Source of the DNA: Opisthocomus hoazin
Taxonomy: Eukaryota; Chordata; Aves; Opisthocomiformes; Opisthocomidae
DNA: 64,000 nt
NCBI RefSeq assembly: GCF_030867145.1
Contig: NC_134414.1
Span: 133,064,465-133,128,464, forward strand
Reading direction: 5' to 3'
A program made the position numbers and the translations under genes. This document shows positions 47,286-64,000 of this stretch, one piece after another. Each line of letters begins with the position of its first letter. The stretch's first letter is position 1. Under the pieces are notes generated by a model. That model saw only the letters and a list, made by a program, of their open reading frames with translations, made no database searches and was not told the DNA's origin.

Positions 47286-47430
47286 GACTGCAACTCCCAG
47301 CCGGCGTCGCGGCGGCGGCGAAGGGGCGGGGCGACGCGGAGGACTACAGCTCCCATGGTGCCGTTCGGCCGAGGGGCCGTAGCCGTTGCGGAGAGGGGCG
47401 GGGAGAACTACAAGCCCCAGGGCGCCCCGC
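47286..47430 (+). promoter_or_regulatory. Three tandem ZNF143/THAP11 (SBS)-like sites
   Basis: ACTGCAACTCCCAGCCGGC (47287 on), ACTACAGCTCCCATGGTGCC (47343 on) and ACTACAAGCCCCAGGGCGCC (47407 on) each resemble the ACTACAAYTCCCAGnATGC consensus, in the same orientation and about 60 bases apart. This class of site sits close to the start of many vertebrate housekeeping genes. Confidence 0.65.
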
Positions 47431-47531
47431 GCGGCAGTAGGGCGGGGCACTGCCCCGGTCCTGTGCGTGGCGGGGCGGAAGCGTCGCGGCGGGGCCGGCG
47501 AGGCGAGGCGGCGGTGGCAGTGGCGGCGGCG

Positions 47532-47565
47532 GTTGTAGCTGTTGTAGCTGTTGTAGCTGTTGTAG
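47532..47565. repeat. 9-bp tandem repeat in CpG island
   Basis: GTTGTAGCT repeated three times plus a partial fourth copy, following a GGCGGCGGCGG stretch. Probably 5' UTR or promoter of CLDND1. Confidence 0.9.
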
Positions 47566-47983
47566 GGGGCGGTTGCCGCGTGTGGGAGGAGGCGGGGGGT
47601 GGGCGTTTGCTGCCCCTCGCAGGGCTGCCGCTTGAGAGGCCGGCGCGGGCGGTCGCGCCGTGGGGAGATGGGGCGGGCGGCCGGGCCCGGGCCGCGTCCT
47701 GGCGGCGGGGCGCGGGCGGTGCCGGTGCCGGAGCGCGGCCCGGCTGCGGGGCTCCGGTTTGCGCGGGCGAGAGGCGTTCGTGGGGTGAGTTACCCTCCGC
47801 TGCCCCTCTGCGGGGCGAGTCCTGATGGGGCACGGTGCTGCGGGCCCGGGGGCTCTTCCAGTCCTGGTTTCCCCCTTACTTTTTAGTGTTTTTTTCTTAA
47901 TGAGTGACGCTGGAAGATGTCTGTTAAACAATTTTAATAATAACTGATGATCTCTGCCTGTTTGGTTTGCTTTCTACTCCTAG

Positions 47984-48161
47984 ATGGCTTTCTGTGGGCT
48001 GGTGGTGTTGAAGAAACTGGATGAATGGACCAGTCAGAGCAAATAGGACGTTTGCGTTCCATGCTCTCGGCGAACCACGGGACACGGACAGCCCTGTGTC
48101 TGTGAGGTGACCTGGAAGCGTTGGAGCTGTGTGTCCGCAGGGACTCTCAGGGCCTCCGAAG
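47984..48161 (+). other. CLDND1: CLDND1 5' untranslated exon (with a short upstream ORF)
   Basis: Bounded by the acceptor TTTCTACTCCTAG and the donor CCGAAG|GTAAAA. The first three bases of the exon are ATG, opening a 20-codon upstream ORF (47984-48046, MAFCGLVVLKKLDEWTSQSK, then TAG). The exon has stops in all useful frames and cannot extend the claudin-like protein. Exon status rests on splice sites and on position between the CpG island and the coding exons. Confidence 0.55.
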
Positions 48162-54587
<6,426 letters not shown>

Positions 54588-56035
54588 GTGCCGCTACCAA
54601 AGTAGCGGATTTCCGTGTTACAGCCTCTTCTCTCCCCAGCCCTTACTACTTTTTTCTTTTAGTCAGAATTTTACCTTGTACTGCATGTTTCTTGCCAGTT
54701 GAGACAATTTAGCCTGCAGGCCCTGAAGACAAAGACCTCTGGGCTAAATGACCAAACTCTGCCAGAAGTCTGCAGAACTTGAACACGTTTTTAAATTGGG
54801 TTTTTTTTTAAAGAATTATTATTATTATTATTATTATTGGTTTTTAAGCTTTGTTTGATTGTTGAGTATCCCCTTGGGTAGGTGTACATGCCCCTTCCTA
54901 ATTTTATTACCCTGTCAGCCTGGAGGAAATAGGAATAGTGTTGTGGGGTTGAAGAGAGATAGGAAAAGAAAAGTTGCAGGTAGGCAAGAAAGGGAACCTC
55001 AGTGCACAAATAATAAATAATCAGGAGCTGTCTGCTGTGTGACCCAAGCAGGCAGTACCTACAGGGAGCACCCAAGAGACATGGGGGAACTCAAGAAACC
55101 TCTATTACAGAAATACTGTAGCTAAATCAGTCCTGTAGCTTAGCTTTGGGTCTCTGACACTCACTGGTTTGCTAGTTTTTGTGGCTTCTGCAAAGACTGA
55201 TGCAGGCAGAGCAGCCAGCTGTGGGAGAGCCTGCACAGCACACCATCCCGAACGCAGGCTCTGTGCTTGCGTTTGCTGAGGAGCAGGTGAGTTGACCCAC
55301 GTGGAGCTCTGTGCTGCTATGGCTATACTTCTTCCAGGACCCAGGCTAGTTTGGTATCTGCACTACGTGTGATTGTGCGCTCTAATCTTAACTTGTGGTG
55401 CTTTTGCTTGCTGTGAAATAAGGCTTTTCTCTCTTTTGTTGTGTTGAAAATGACCCCTCACAAGTTTTTGGTTTTAATTTGGTTTAGTGTATGTGTGTAT
55501 ATGTACATATATAAACTTTTTTTAAAGCTCACCTATTTATCCTATACAGCACACAACAGGGTTTTTTTAAAAGGTGCTGCGCTCTTCCCATCTTGCCCCA
55601 AACCTATTGTTTAAATGAAATAATAATAATAAAAAAAAGCTCAGAAGTTTTCAGTGTTGCATGAATCTGGTGGGAGGGTGGGAGAATGATCTGAAGTTTA
55701 TTTTACTTGGGGAACGAAAAGCCAATGTCTAGGTTGTTCTGTTTTCAGGAAAATGTCACCAGAAACAAAGATGTTTGGTTAGAATTTTTTTTTTTTTTAT
55801 TAAATTCTTGGGCTCCTGCTCATCGTTGGTTGGCACAACACCCCTTTATTTCTAATTAGTTCACAACTTCTGCACGTATTTCTTTTAAATCACTGCAAGT
55901 CTAGCCAGACTGGGTGGCATGTTGTATCTAGAAAACAGCATTCCAAGACTAAATTGTTTAATTCGTAGGCCTTAACTCCCCTCATTTCCTTACTCCATGT
56001 GTAATATAAGAAGTATGTCTTGGAAGAAATAAATC
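54588..56035 (+). other. CLDND1: CLDND1 probable 3' UTR
   Basis: AT-rich, with an (ATT)8 microsatellite at 54815-54838. Possible poly(A) signals are AATAAA within AATAATAATAAAAAAA near 55628 and within AGAAATAAATCC near 56025. Human CLDND1 also has a long 3' UTR. The true end is not determined. Confidence 0.45.
54815..54838. repeat. (ATT)8 microsatellite
   Basis: Eight uninterrupted ATT units in the probable 3' UTR of CLDND1, after a run of T residues. Confidence 0.92.
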
Positions 56036-58544
56036 CTGACAAAATGAATTAAGTCTGTGATGGCAAGGATTCTGTGGGATACTGCTGATGAGAATGTCAC
56101 AGAAATAGGCATTTTTATCTCACAGCTGTTTTTTTATTCTGTTTTGTGCTGGTTTTTTTGTTTTCTGTAGGTGCTTCTACCCAGGCTGTTTGCTGGGTCA
56201 GCAAACAGCCCTAATCACAAGTTCCCTGAAGACCAGGGATATCTGCTAGTATCATTTCTTTATTTTTTTCATCATGCGTGTGATAGGGATCAACCTACTT
56301 CTTCTATTATCGTCGTTGGAATCTTTACAAAATGAAGCAAGGATCATGATGAAAACCAGGATTGCTTAAAAAGCAGCAGCGGGCCGTTCAAGATAATCTT
56401 TCTCCTGCTGTTTAGTAATTTTTCACCTTTCCTCCTATAACAGCTGATTTCACTCTATACAATGTCTTGGGCCAATTATAAGCCCGTGAGAGAGGTTGTG
56501 GTACTTCTGTGCAGTATCTCAGAGTAAATGAAAATCTGCTGCTGATATGTGCTGATATGGTGCTTCTTCAGAGTCATTAGTTACTTCTGACTTAGGTAGA
56601 TAAGGCCTAACTGCTCAGCTTGTCTGGTTCCTCATTTGTCAGAAATAGTAGGGTGTGCAAGCCTCAGCTTGGGTCAAAAGGACTGGAAGGTGCTGTTCTG
56701 CACTTTGAGAGGAAACACTGCTGGTTATTTTATCTAGTACAGTTTGGGGTTGTGTTTTTCTTTTTTTCAGGAGCTGGCAGAATAATCATATCTTGTGATT
56801 TTAGTCTGAGCAATGGGAATCCTGTGCGCTTGCTCTCTCCCCTTTATCAGCCCCTATTTTTCTGAAGTCTAGATCTCAATTTTTAAACATTAACATTCTT
56901 GCTTCCAAAGGAATGATTGTTATGAAGAGAAAATGGAATGTTAGAGGTGCTGTCAGTCCTCTCTTCATCGTTTAAAGTATCAGCAAACCCAAGATTGCCT
57001 GCTTTTGTCGGTGTCTCAGATAAATGCTGCTGGTTTTCTCTGCCCTGAAGTGAAGAAAACAGGCTTTAATTGATCCTTGATTTGGAGCATTTACCTAAAA
57101 TGAGGGTCACCTTTCAGGATTCTGGATTTTGGGGGTTTTTTGCCTTCACTCTTGTGAAGATTTCTTCATCGGAATGGATTTCATTGAGAAGCAGATGTCG
57201 TACAGAAAGAGGGCTAGCCCTTTCTGTTGCCTGGGATGATGGATCTGCGTGTAGCAGTCTTGCTTTGTAACAGTGTACTTTGCTCAAGGTGTTAAGGGAG
57301 CAAGACGAGTTCCTGGACTGCTGGCTTGGATCCGCTAAATGGCGTTGAAGGAGAACAGAAAAACAGAGTAGACCCTGAGGATGGAGTAATTCTGTAAAAG
57401 AGATGACTAAGTGCACTAAGAGATAATGAGACAGATTTTGACCCAGAATTTGTGGTACAGGCCCCTCGCACCAGCAGATCCTCATGCCACGTTCAGGTGT
57501 TGGCTGCATTCGAGAGAAGCTTGAGGCCCGTATGTATGTTTGTGGTCACATATGTACATGCAAATGCAGACACCTCTGCTCAAAAAAGTGAAGAGTGCTC
57601 CAGCTCTGGGAGGAAGTTGTGAGATCAAAGGCTGATTTGTCTTCCTCAGTATTTTGTGGTCTGACCATAGGAGATGTTTACCAATACTAGTTTAGTGTTG
57701 GAGATAGGAATGAGGCAGATACGCACTGGGATCAAAATAGATGGAAAAAAGGGATCTGCTTGTGTGTCTCTCTGCATGGGGGAAATGGCACACCCCTCTA
57801 ACACTGTGTATGGGCCAGTGGAAGTGAAGAGGAGGCGTATCAAAGGAAAAGGAGAAACGGAAGAGGAGGAGGGATCCTGTCAGGCTGAGTGGGAGAACCA
57901 AGGACTCTTGGTGCTGTGTGGGAGCAGGCTCCCAGGACTCCAGCATGACCTCCCAGTGTGGTGCTGTGTGGCCAGGGCAGCAAAGGCCAGCCATGGCTCC
58001 TCCACCACCTCCCTGCCCACCCACAGCGCTGTCACGGTGGTGGCGTGAGCAAGTGAGTGATCGCTCTTGTGCTTGTGAGAAGCCCATAAAGGTTCTGTCA
58101 CCCAGAGCTGAGGTGGCCAAGCTACAGTTGTCCTGCAGACGTGCCCCTATGACAATGTTTCTTCTTCCCAGGCTTGGGCTTGTTTTCCTGACACCACTGT
58201 GAAACCTCTAGGAAAGCAGGACTAGCAGAAAGCTGCACAGAGCAAGAAGGTGCTTAGTCTAGGTAGTAGCCTCTTCTTGGTTTTTCCTCTAAGTGACATT
58301 TTCCCTGTCCTCTCCCCCTGCTCCAAACAGCTCTGAGAAGGGGCTGGTCAATGAAGCTGCAAAGAGGGGTTTTATTGTTTTGTCTGTAAAGACAGCTTCC
58401 ACTGGTATTAGAGGAGAGATCGCTGAAAACAGAACAGTCAATCCCATTTACTTACTTTCATAAAAAAGCAGTATAGAGCAGACACAGAAAATTGCTTTGT
58501 TCTGTCAAGGGGACAGTTCGCCACTTAATACATTGTGGGTGCAA

Positions 58545-58600
58545 GTGACAGCGGTGTGTTGGATGACCCAAGAGGCCCTTCTAATCTGTTGTCATGCTGG
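58545..58600 (+). mobile_element. CR1 3' relic
   Basis: GTTGGATGACCCAAGAGGCCCTTCTAATCTG resembles the CR1 3' segment in + orientation. Only about 40 bases can be aligned by eye. Confidence 0.5.
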
Positions 58601-61600
58601 AAACTGTGTGTGATAGTCGAGTTTTCCTTCTGGATTGTATGCTCGCGAGGTGGTCCTTTCCTCATGGCAGGCCTGTTGCAGTTTTTGCTAGGGTGATAAT
58701 AAATCTCATCATCTCCCCTCATCTACAATGCGCGGAAGTGTGCTTTAAGAAAGGTGTTTGGGGTTTTTTTGTTTTTTAATTTGTGTCGCTTATGGTTGGC
58801 ACCAAGTTATGTACCGACTCGCAGTCTGTCTCTTGCAGTGCTGTCATAGTTCTGTGGTTCAAGGCAACGACTTCTGAAAAGCTTTTTCCCTGCTCACTGG
58901 TGGTGTTTGTTCTCAGCAGGCACCTGCTATTCAAAGACAGAATCTGAAATGTCAGCAGCTTGTCATCGTTACAGCTTGGGCTGATTGTCCACCCCTGTCT
59001 GTGTTTATTCGCAGCTTGAGTAGATTGTGTATCTCAACAGAGAGAGGACAACATCCTGAAGGTGCTTTCCTCCCCTCCTCCCCTCCCCTTTCCTCAGGAA
59101 TAGCTAGAGGTTTGTGCTACAGAGCTTCTTTATACCTGGTTTCTAAAAGGAACAGATTAAAAGTTTGTGTGTTTACTACTAACTCTTCTGTTGCTGTGGA
59201 ATATTATTTTTGCCTTGTATTTTCAAACTACAACTTTCAAAACTACAGGGTGTAAAGTGAAGCCTTTGTTCAAGTTACGTTCAGATACATGACAGCTGGA
59301 GAATGAATACTCCTGTAACTGGAAGACTGTATAGGTATCTGGATATGGCAATAACAGCCATATGCAAAATTAGACTTAACAAGCACCTCTCTGCCTACTG
59401 ATACATGCCAAACCTTTATACAAACCAATGACCACCGAAAAAAATCTGACCAATAATGTATTCCACTCCTCTCTCTCCTCTTCCCTTCTGAAATTACTAC
59501 TTTTAAAAATAAGCGTAGGGACATTGTTTTATTTATTGATCCAGTTAGAGCAATGAGTGTTAGATGTCTCTGGGCTTCCTGCTTTCTGTGTACAGACAAG
59601 GGTGAAGGAGGTGATAATTGATCTTTGCAGAGGATCCAAGCATCTCTCTAGCTTCGAGTTTTCTGAAGTGAAGACTGAAAATTTCAAGAAAACTAGAACC
59701 TTTTGTTTAATCAAAATTAACCATTGCTTAATCAAAACTGTCCTAAAAAAAGGTTAGTGTGGTTTTTTATTAGCCTTTTTTCCAGCTTTCTCAAGTTTTT
59801 AATCTGCATTTTTTAAAGCGTTTCTTACTTTAAATGGTTTTAGGATATTATTTTTAGCTTGATGTTTGCAAAGATAGTGATCTCCTGGTGTATTTTGTAT
59901 CCCTATTTGAGAAGAGGAAACCCTTCCATATGTAGCTTTTTAATGGACCTACCCACTACATCTGTAATTTGGGCTAGTTTTCAACATCGGACATGGATAT
60001 CTTTAAAACTTTGTAGAGCCTATTAAAATAAGATTGATCCAAACGTGCTTAATAGCCTTTCAAAACGTAATTGATGAGGGAGTGTTTCCAGAGCACTTTG
60101 TTAGGAAGGTCTCCTCCTATCCCACGTTATGACCTACCATGTCTCTGGGTCTTTACAGTCAGTCCTTTTTCCATTCGGCTTCCACAGCCAAATGCATGCG
60201 AGTATTTTGCCTCACATTAACTTGATTGAGCCGTGGTTGAAGACCATTCCCTGTTATCATCCTCTTGATAAAAGGGTCACACTACAATGCCACTGTTGTT
60301 AGAGAGATGGAAAAGCCCTGTGAAGAAGCAGCACGTGATCTCTCTGGGGAAGAACCATCCTCTGGCTCTCTGCCCGGAGGAACCAAGGCAGACCCTTCCT
60401 GGTGGAGGGGCTGTAGCCCTTTGCCAGTGCCCTATCACATTTCCATGCCCGTAAGCTCAGCAGTGGAGACTGGGGTTAGCTGTAAGTGTCAGTATCGAGC
60501 GTCCTTCGCGCTGTGCCGGGTGAGTGTGATGAGAGCCTTTCCCAGCAGCGTCCAGCCATGATGAGCCATGAGAGTACTCTTGGGCTAAGCTGCCGAATCC
60601 ATACTGCTCTGAACAATTGGCTTTTTCCTTCCTCTGAGGCCAAGTACAGCTTGTACCTATTGCTAATGTGATTCTTTGGGAGATTTCTCTGCAGTCTGGT
60701 AGCTGACACTGTTGGCTAAGTGACCACAGCAATACTTTTTTACATTAGTTTCTGTGTAAATTCCCTGAGAAGCATCCCTCATCATCAGAGGGTTTGCCTC
60801 TGACAAACACATGTAAAGAGCATCGAAGCTGACCATCCTGAACATCTGATATGTTTACACTGATGTTGATTTAATCGTTGATTGAGTCTACAAGTGAATC
60901 ACCCAGCCGGTGTGTGTTTCGGAGCGCTGGCTGGATGAGACTAGGAGTGTGCTGGGGTGGCAGTGCAGAGCGGGTGCTCATTTTCTGTGATGCCTCAGCT
61001 CTGCCAGAGCCATCCTGCCCACGGGTGATACTGATAGCAGACGCTGGAGAACAGGTTCCACAGCTTCTCCACATCTTTCCTGGGTCTCAGCCCTGCAGTG
61101 GACTGTGTTCCCTTACCACTGCTGACTTTCTAATTTAAACAAACTACTCGTGTGGGTGATTTTGCGATCTCCATGACGTTACCCAAGTCATTTCTCCAAC
61201 CCTCATTGCTTTGGTTGAGAAAGGGGTGGGGTTTGTCTTCACCAGAAATAAGCTCTGCTTCCCGAGTGCTTTCTGGGGCTGTTGCAGTGGTTTCTTTTGC
61301 AAACAAATCACTTTTGTCTTGCACTCAAGTGACCCATTCAACTAGCTAGTTCTGATTTGCATTTTGATGTTGATTTCCACACAAAGCATCAGCAGCTAGA
61401 GCTGTTGAGTTCGCTGAAGGAGTTCTGGAAAGTGATTACCATCCACAAATGATGGAGGTCATCACAAACGGTGTCACTAGTGGGATGCTCATGGCGGAAT
61501 TGCCCCTGCCTCCCAGTGCTGAACTGGGAGGTGAGGCAGGAGGAGCTGGCGAGTGAGGCCCGGGCCACAGTGGGAAAATGGGCAGAGGGTGGCAGGGTCT

Positions 61601-63064
61601 GTAGCAGCCTCGCTGTTCTGCTCAAGATGCTGCAGACCTGCCTGGGAACACCCTTTGGACGGCTGCGTCAGCCAGGTCAGGGACAGCGCGGACAACAGTC
61701 GGTGACTTCTGCAGCCCTGGGGTTGTAGAGGAGACTGTAGCAGCCAGGGCTGTCCTCTATGGGGAGCACAAAGCCGCATGTAGCCTTACGGGGAGAGGAA
61801 GCCAAACCTGTTCTGGAGCAGACAGGTGTGTTCTACCTCCAGCCACCTTCATAAGCTGACAGGAGTGTCATCATCCAAGCAACAGACTTGTTATTCCCTT
61901 TCTGCATCTCCTTGCTTGTGTCTCCCAGCTCCTGCGCTGATTCTCCCCTCTCTGTTCTCTCCCTTTCACAGCCTCTTTTACCACAAGAAATAAACCAGCT
62001 GCATGCTGAAGAGACACGACTGGTCATACTCAGAGGGCCTGAAGTCTTTCCACAGCCCTGTTGCACACCCACTTGGGTGCGTCTGGAAGCCTAAAGCCAG
62101 CTAATTGGAAATGTGAGGCACAGGAACGTTTGAGGGCATGTAGCTATGGCCCTGGATGCCTTTAAAACACTGACACCCTTTTTAACGTGGCCTGGATGCT
62201 ATTGGCTCTGCTCTGCCAGGTGCTCAGCTTATGGTTGAAATTCTCTACATCCAGTGTTTACAGAATGAGAAATAAGACCTTAATTTGCAGTAAAAGATTT
62301 ATGTAGTACAGTCTGGAGTAAAGGAGCTGTTGTTCCTGCCAGCTGTCTGCTTCTGTTACGCTCCATACCCTGGGTCATCTTCACCCCAGGAGATGCCAGT
62401 AGGGAGCTGACAGCTTCTTGATATTTGGGCATTGTTCACATTCAAAAAGGTGGCAGGGAAACAGGGATCGACTGATTGAGCAGTAAAGAAAACCCCCATG
62501 GTGCTGTCATGCACAATGCAACGATGCTGGTCTATAGGTAAAGACGGTTTGTGTGGAATTTCTTCCCCCTTTTTTCAGGGTCTGTATCATAAATTCAGCT
62601 CAGGTTTTTCCTGTGTTGCTGGTAATTTTTAGATTAGCTGTTACAGTTTCTAAAAATTGTGGGAGTCACCTTTGTGTTCTCACTGAAAGGAAGGTTTTCA
62701 ATAGAGACATCGCTAATTTCAAGCTCCCTGACCCAAGGAAAAATCCTGAGAGTTACTTGAAGCAGTGAGAAATAAGTGGGACAAAGAAAGTCACCGATGA
62801 AGATTCAGGAAGATGAATTTCAGGCACAGGTAATGTTTTCTGTAGGTTTCCTATTCTGGAAGATAGGGAGCAGTGGAGCCATTTAGTAGAAGGAAGGACT
62901 CTCTGGGTGGGGCGACTAATGTTTTTTACAAAAGGAATAGATACAGACAATGGCTAGTAGTTCCCCACATCCGCTGGTGACAGGACAGGAGGTACAGCTT
63001 GGTTTGTAGTAAAGGAGAACTAAGGTGATGGACAGAAAAAAACCTTGGTCTAGGCATGCTTCAT

Positions 63065-63110
63065 CCTGAACTAGATGGTTATTTGTCCCTTCCAGCCCTA
63101 TGCCGTCATG
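63065..63110 (+). mobile_element. CR1 3' relic
   Basis: GAACTAGATGGTTATTTGTCCCTTCCAGCCCTATG closely resembles the CR1 3' segment in + orientation; the terminal octamer repeats are missing. Confidence 0.6.
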
Positions 63111-64000
63111 TTGCTTGTTCAAACCATCTTCAGCTAAAATTCCACCTACCCAAGGGCTGATCTGCTGAGTGTTACAAAGAGATATCGTTTCTGAGGGACT
63201 TTTGTGGCTTATTCTGTCACAGAATTTATGAAATACCAATGCTGGAAAAGGTAGTTGAGCATGGACCCTCAAATGAGTGTTGTGGAATTCAGTGAAGATC
63301 TGACTACTTGTTTTACCTGAGACACTGGTTCAAAATGTGTTCCAAAAAGTCACTTACTTAGACTTTCCTAAAATTTTTGTTTATTGCATTTGTTTGAGGT
63401 GTATTTAGTTTGAAGCTTATTTGATCTTGTTTCTGAATGAGACAAGCCCGAGGAAACTATGATGTCTATGTATTTATGATTATTGTCCTTCCTTCCCCTT
63501 TAGGATCTATTGTCCAAGTCAAGCCAAAGTTCCTGAAATGCTGTTTCTTAGAAGTTTCCTGTGAAGAGGCCTGATAGAGGGCAGGGACTCTGTTAGTGCC
63601 TCCACTGCAGTAAGCATCACCACCCAGGTGCTTACTAAACAGAATAATCGTTTGTCTAGATTACAGTTCATTATCATTGTACCCTTTTTTTTTACTTATT
63701 TGTGTCACTATTGTACAATGAATGGGAGGTATTATGCATTGGGAATTCTTTAGGTGATTTTTGCAAGGAATGAATGAAATGCTTTGGGAATTGCTCCTCC
63801 TGGTTTTATAACAAACAAAAGCTTAGCCTTGAAATCCTGCAGAGGCTTGAGTGATGCCATGCAGATCTGGTCTGTAAAATTCTCGGTCATATCTGTATAA
63901 CTGTTTTGAACCTTGGCGCAGCATTTCAAGGAAGTCGGTCACTTGGTCTAACGAAGAAGCAGTCACTGATTCACTCTTCACAGTGCATTTTGCATTAGAT

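Larger units (their letters stand above)
46870..47880. promoter_or_regulatory. CpG island promoter of CLDND1
   Basis: Dense CpG over about 1 kb upstream of CLDND1. It carries three direct ZNF143/SBS-like motifs (starting about 47286, 47343 and 47407) and a 9-bp tandem repeat (47532-47565). A first noncoding exon probably ends at the donor CGTGGG|GTGAGT (GT at 47785-47786). Housekeeping-type promoters of this kind are often bidirectional; I see no gene on the minus side within reach. Confidence 0.8.
56036..64000. other. Intergenic DNA right of CLDND1
   Basis: No gene supported. Two short + strand CR1 3' relics are listed separately. Open frames here (for example 57674-58048 and 60265-60561) match no protein I know and lack exon support. 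No RNA gene seen. Confidence 0.6.

Noticed and set aside
46788-47825. A 345-codon open frame across the CLDND1 CpG island
   Set aside because: Same composition effect; it overlaps promoter motifs and opposing open frames and matches no protein.
57674-58048. A 124-codon open frame right of CLDND1
   Set aside because: Opposed by an equally long frame on the other strand; no domain, no exon signals.

Overview
This is a piece of a bird genome. The evidence is several CR1 retrotransposon copies with typical avian 3' ends, an avian-type endogenous retroviral LTR, and an intact gene for apovitellenin-1, an egg-yolk lipoprotein component. The apovitellenin residues differ at many positions from the chicken protein as I remember it, so a non-galliform bird is likely. 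I cannot name the species from the sequence alone.

Four protein-coding genes can be read exon by exon. (1) ILDR1 (angulin-2), + strand, 1 to 11584. It is cut by the left edge, so the signal peptide and the first part of the Ig domain are missing, but the other exons and the C terminus are present. (2) APOV1 (apovitellenin-1), + strand, coding exons between 19156 and 20530, complete at 106 residues. (3) GPR15, - strand, a single coding exon at 39071-40162 with a TATA/CCAAT promoter just upstream. (4) CLDND1, + strand, four coding exons between 52127 and 54587. It has a CpG-island promoter near 47 kb, a 5' untranslated exon carrying a short upstream ORF, and three ZNF143-like sites.

A second CpG island (about 25.0-26.2 kb) lies between APOV1 and GPR15 and has no recognised gene. 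It shows a good splice donor on the + strand, and exon-like blocks lie downstream at about 27.0 and 36.1 kb, so an unannotated, perhaps noncoding, transcript may start there.

The rest is introns and intergenic DNA. It holds a broken CR1 element with a second CR1 inserted into it (2234-4355), a 470-bp CR1 copy (16573-17045), several worn CR1 relics, a probable 248-bp hAT-type MITE with terminal inverted repeats (44021-44268), a probable solo LTR (about 34635-35080) and assorted homopolymer and simple repeats. About 56-64 kb shows no gene I can support.

The genes do not form a pathway. ILDR1 and CLDND1 are both junction-associated membrane proteins, GPR15 is a chemoattractant receptor, and APOV1 is an estrogen-driven liver product. 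From memory, GPR15 and CLDND1 are also neighbours in human 3q11.2, with CPOX next to GPR15. Here I found no CPOX; the space is taken by APOV1, the orphan CpG island and ILDR1 (human 3q13.33). The window therefore appears to span a rearranged synteny junction. I found no novel multi-gene system; the findings are local features.
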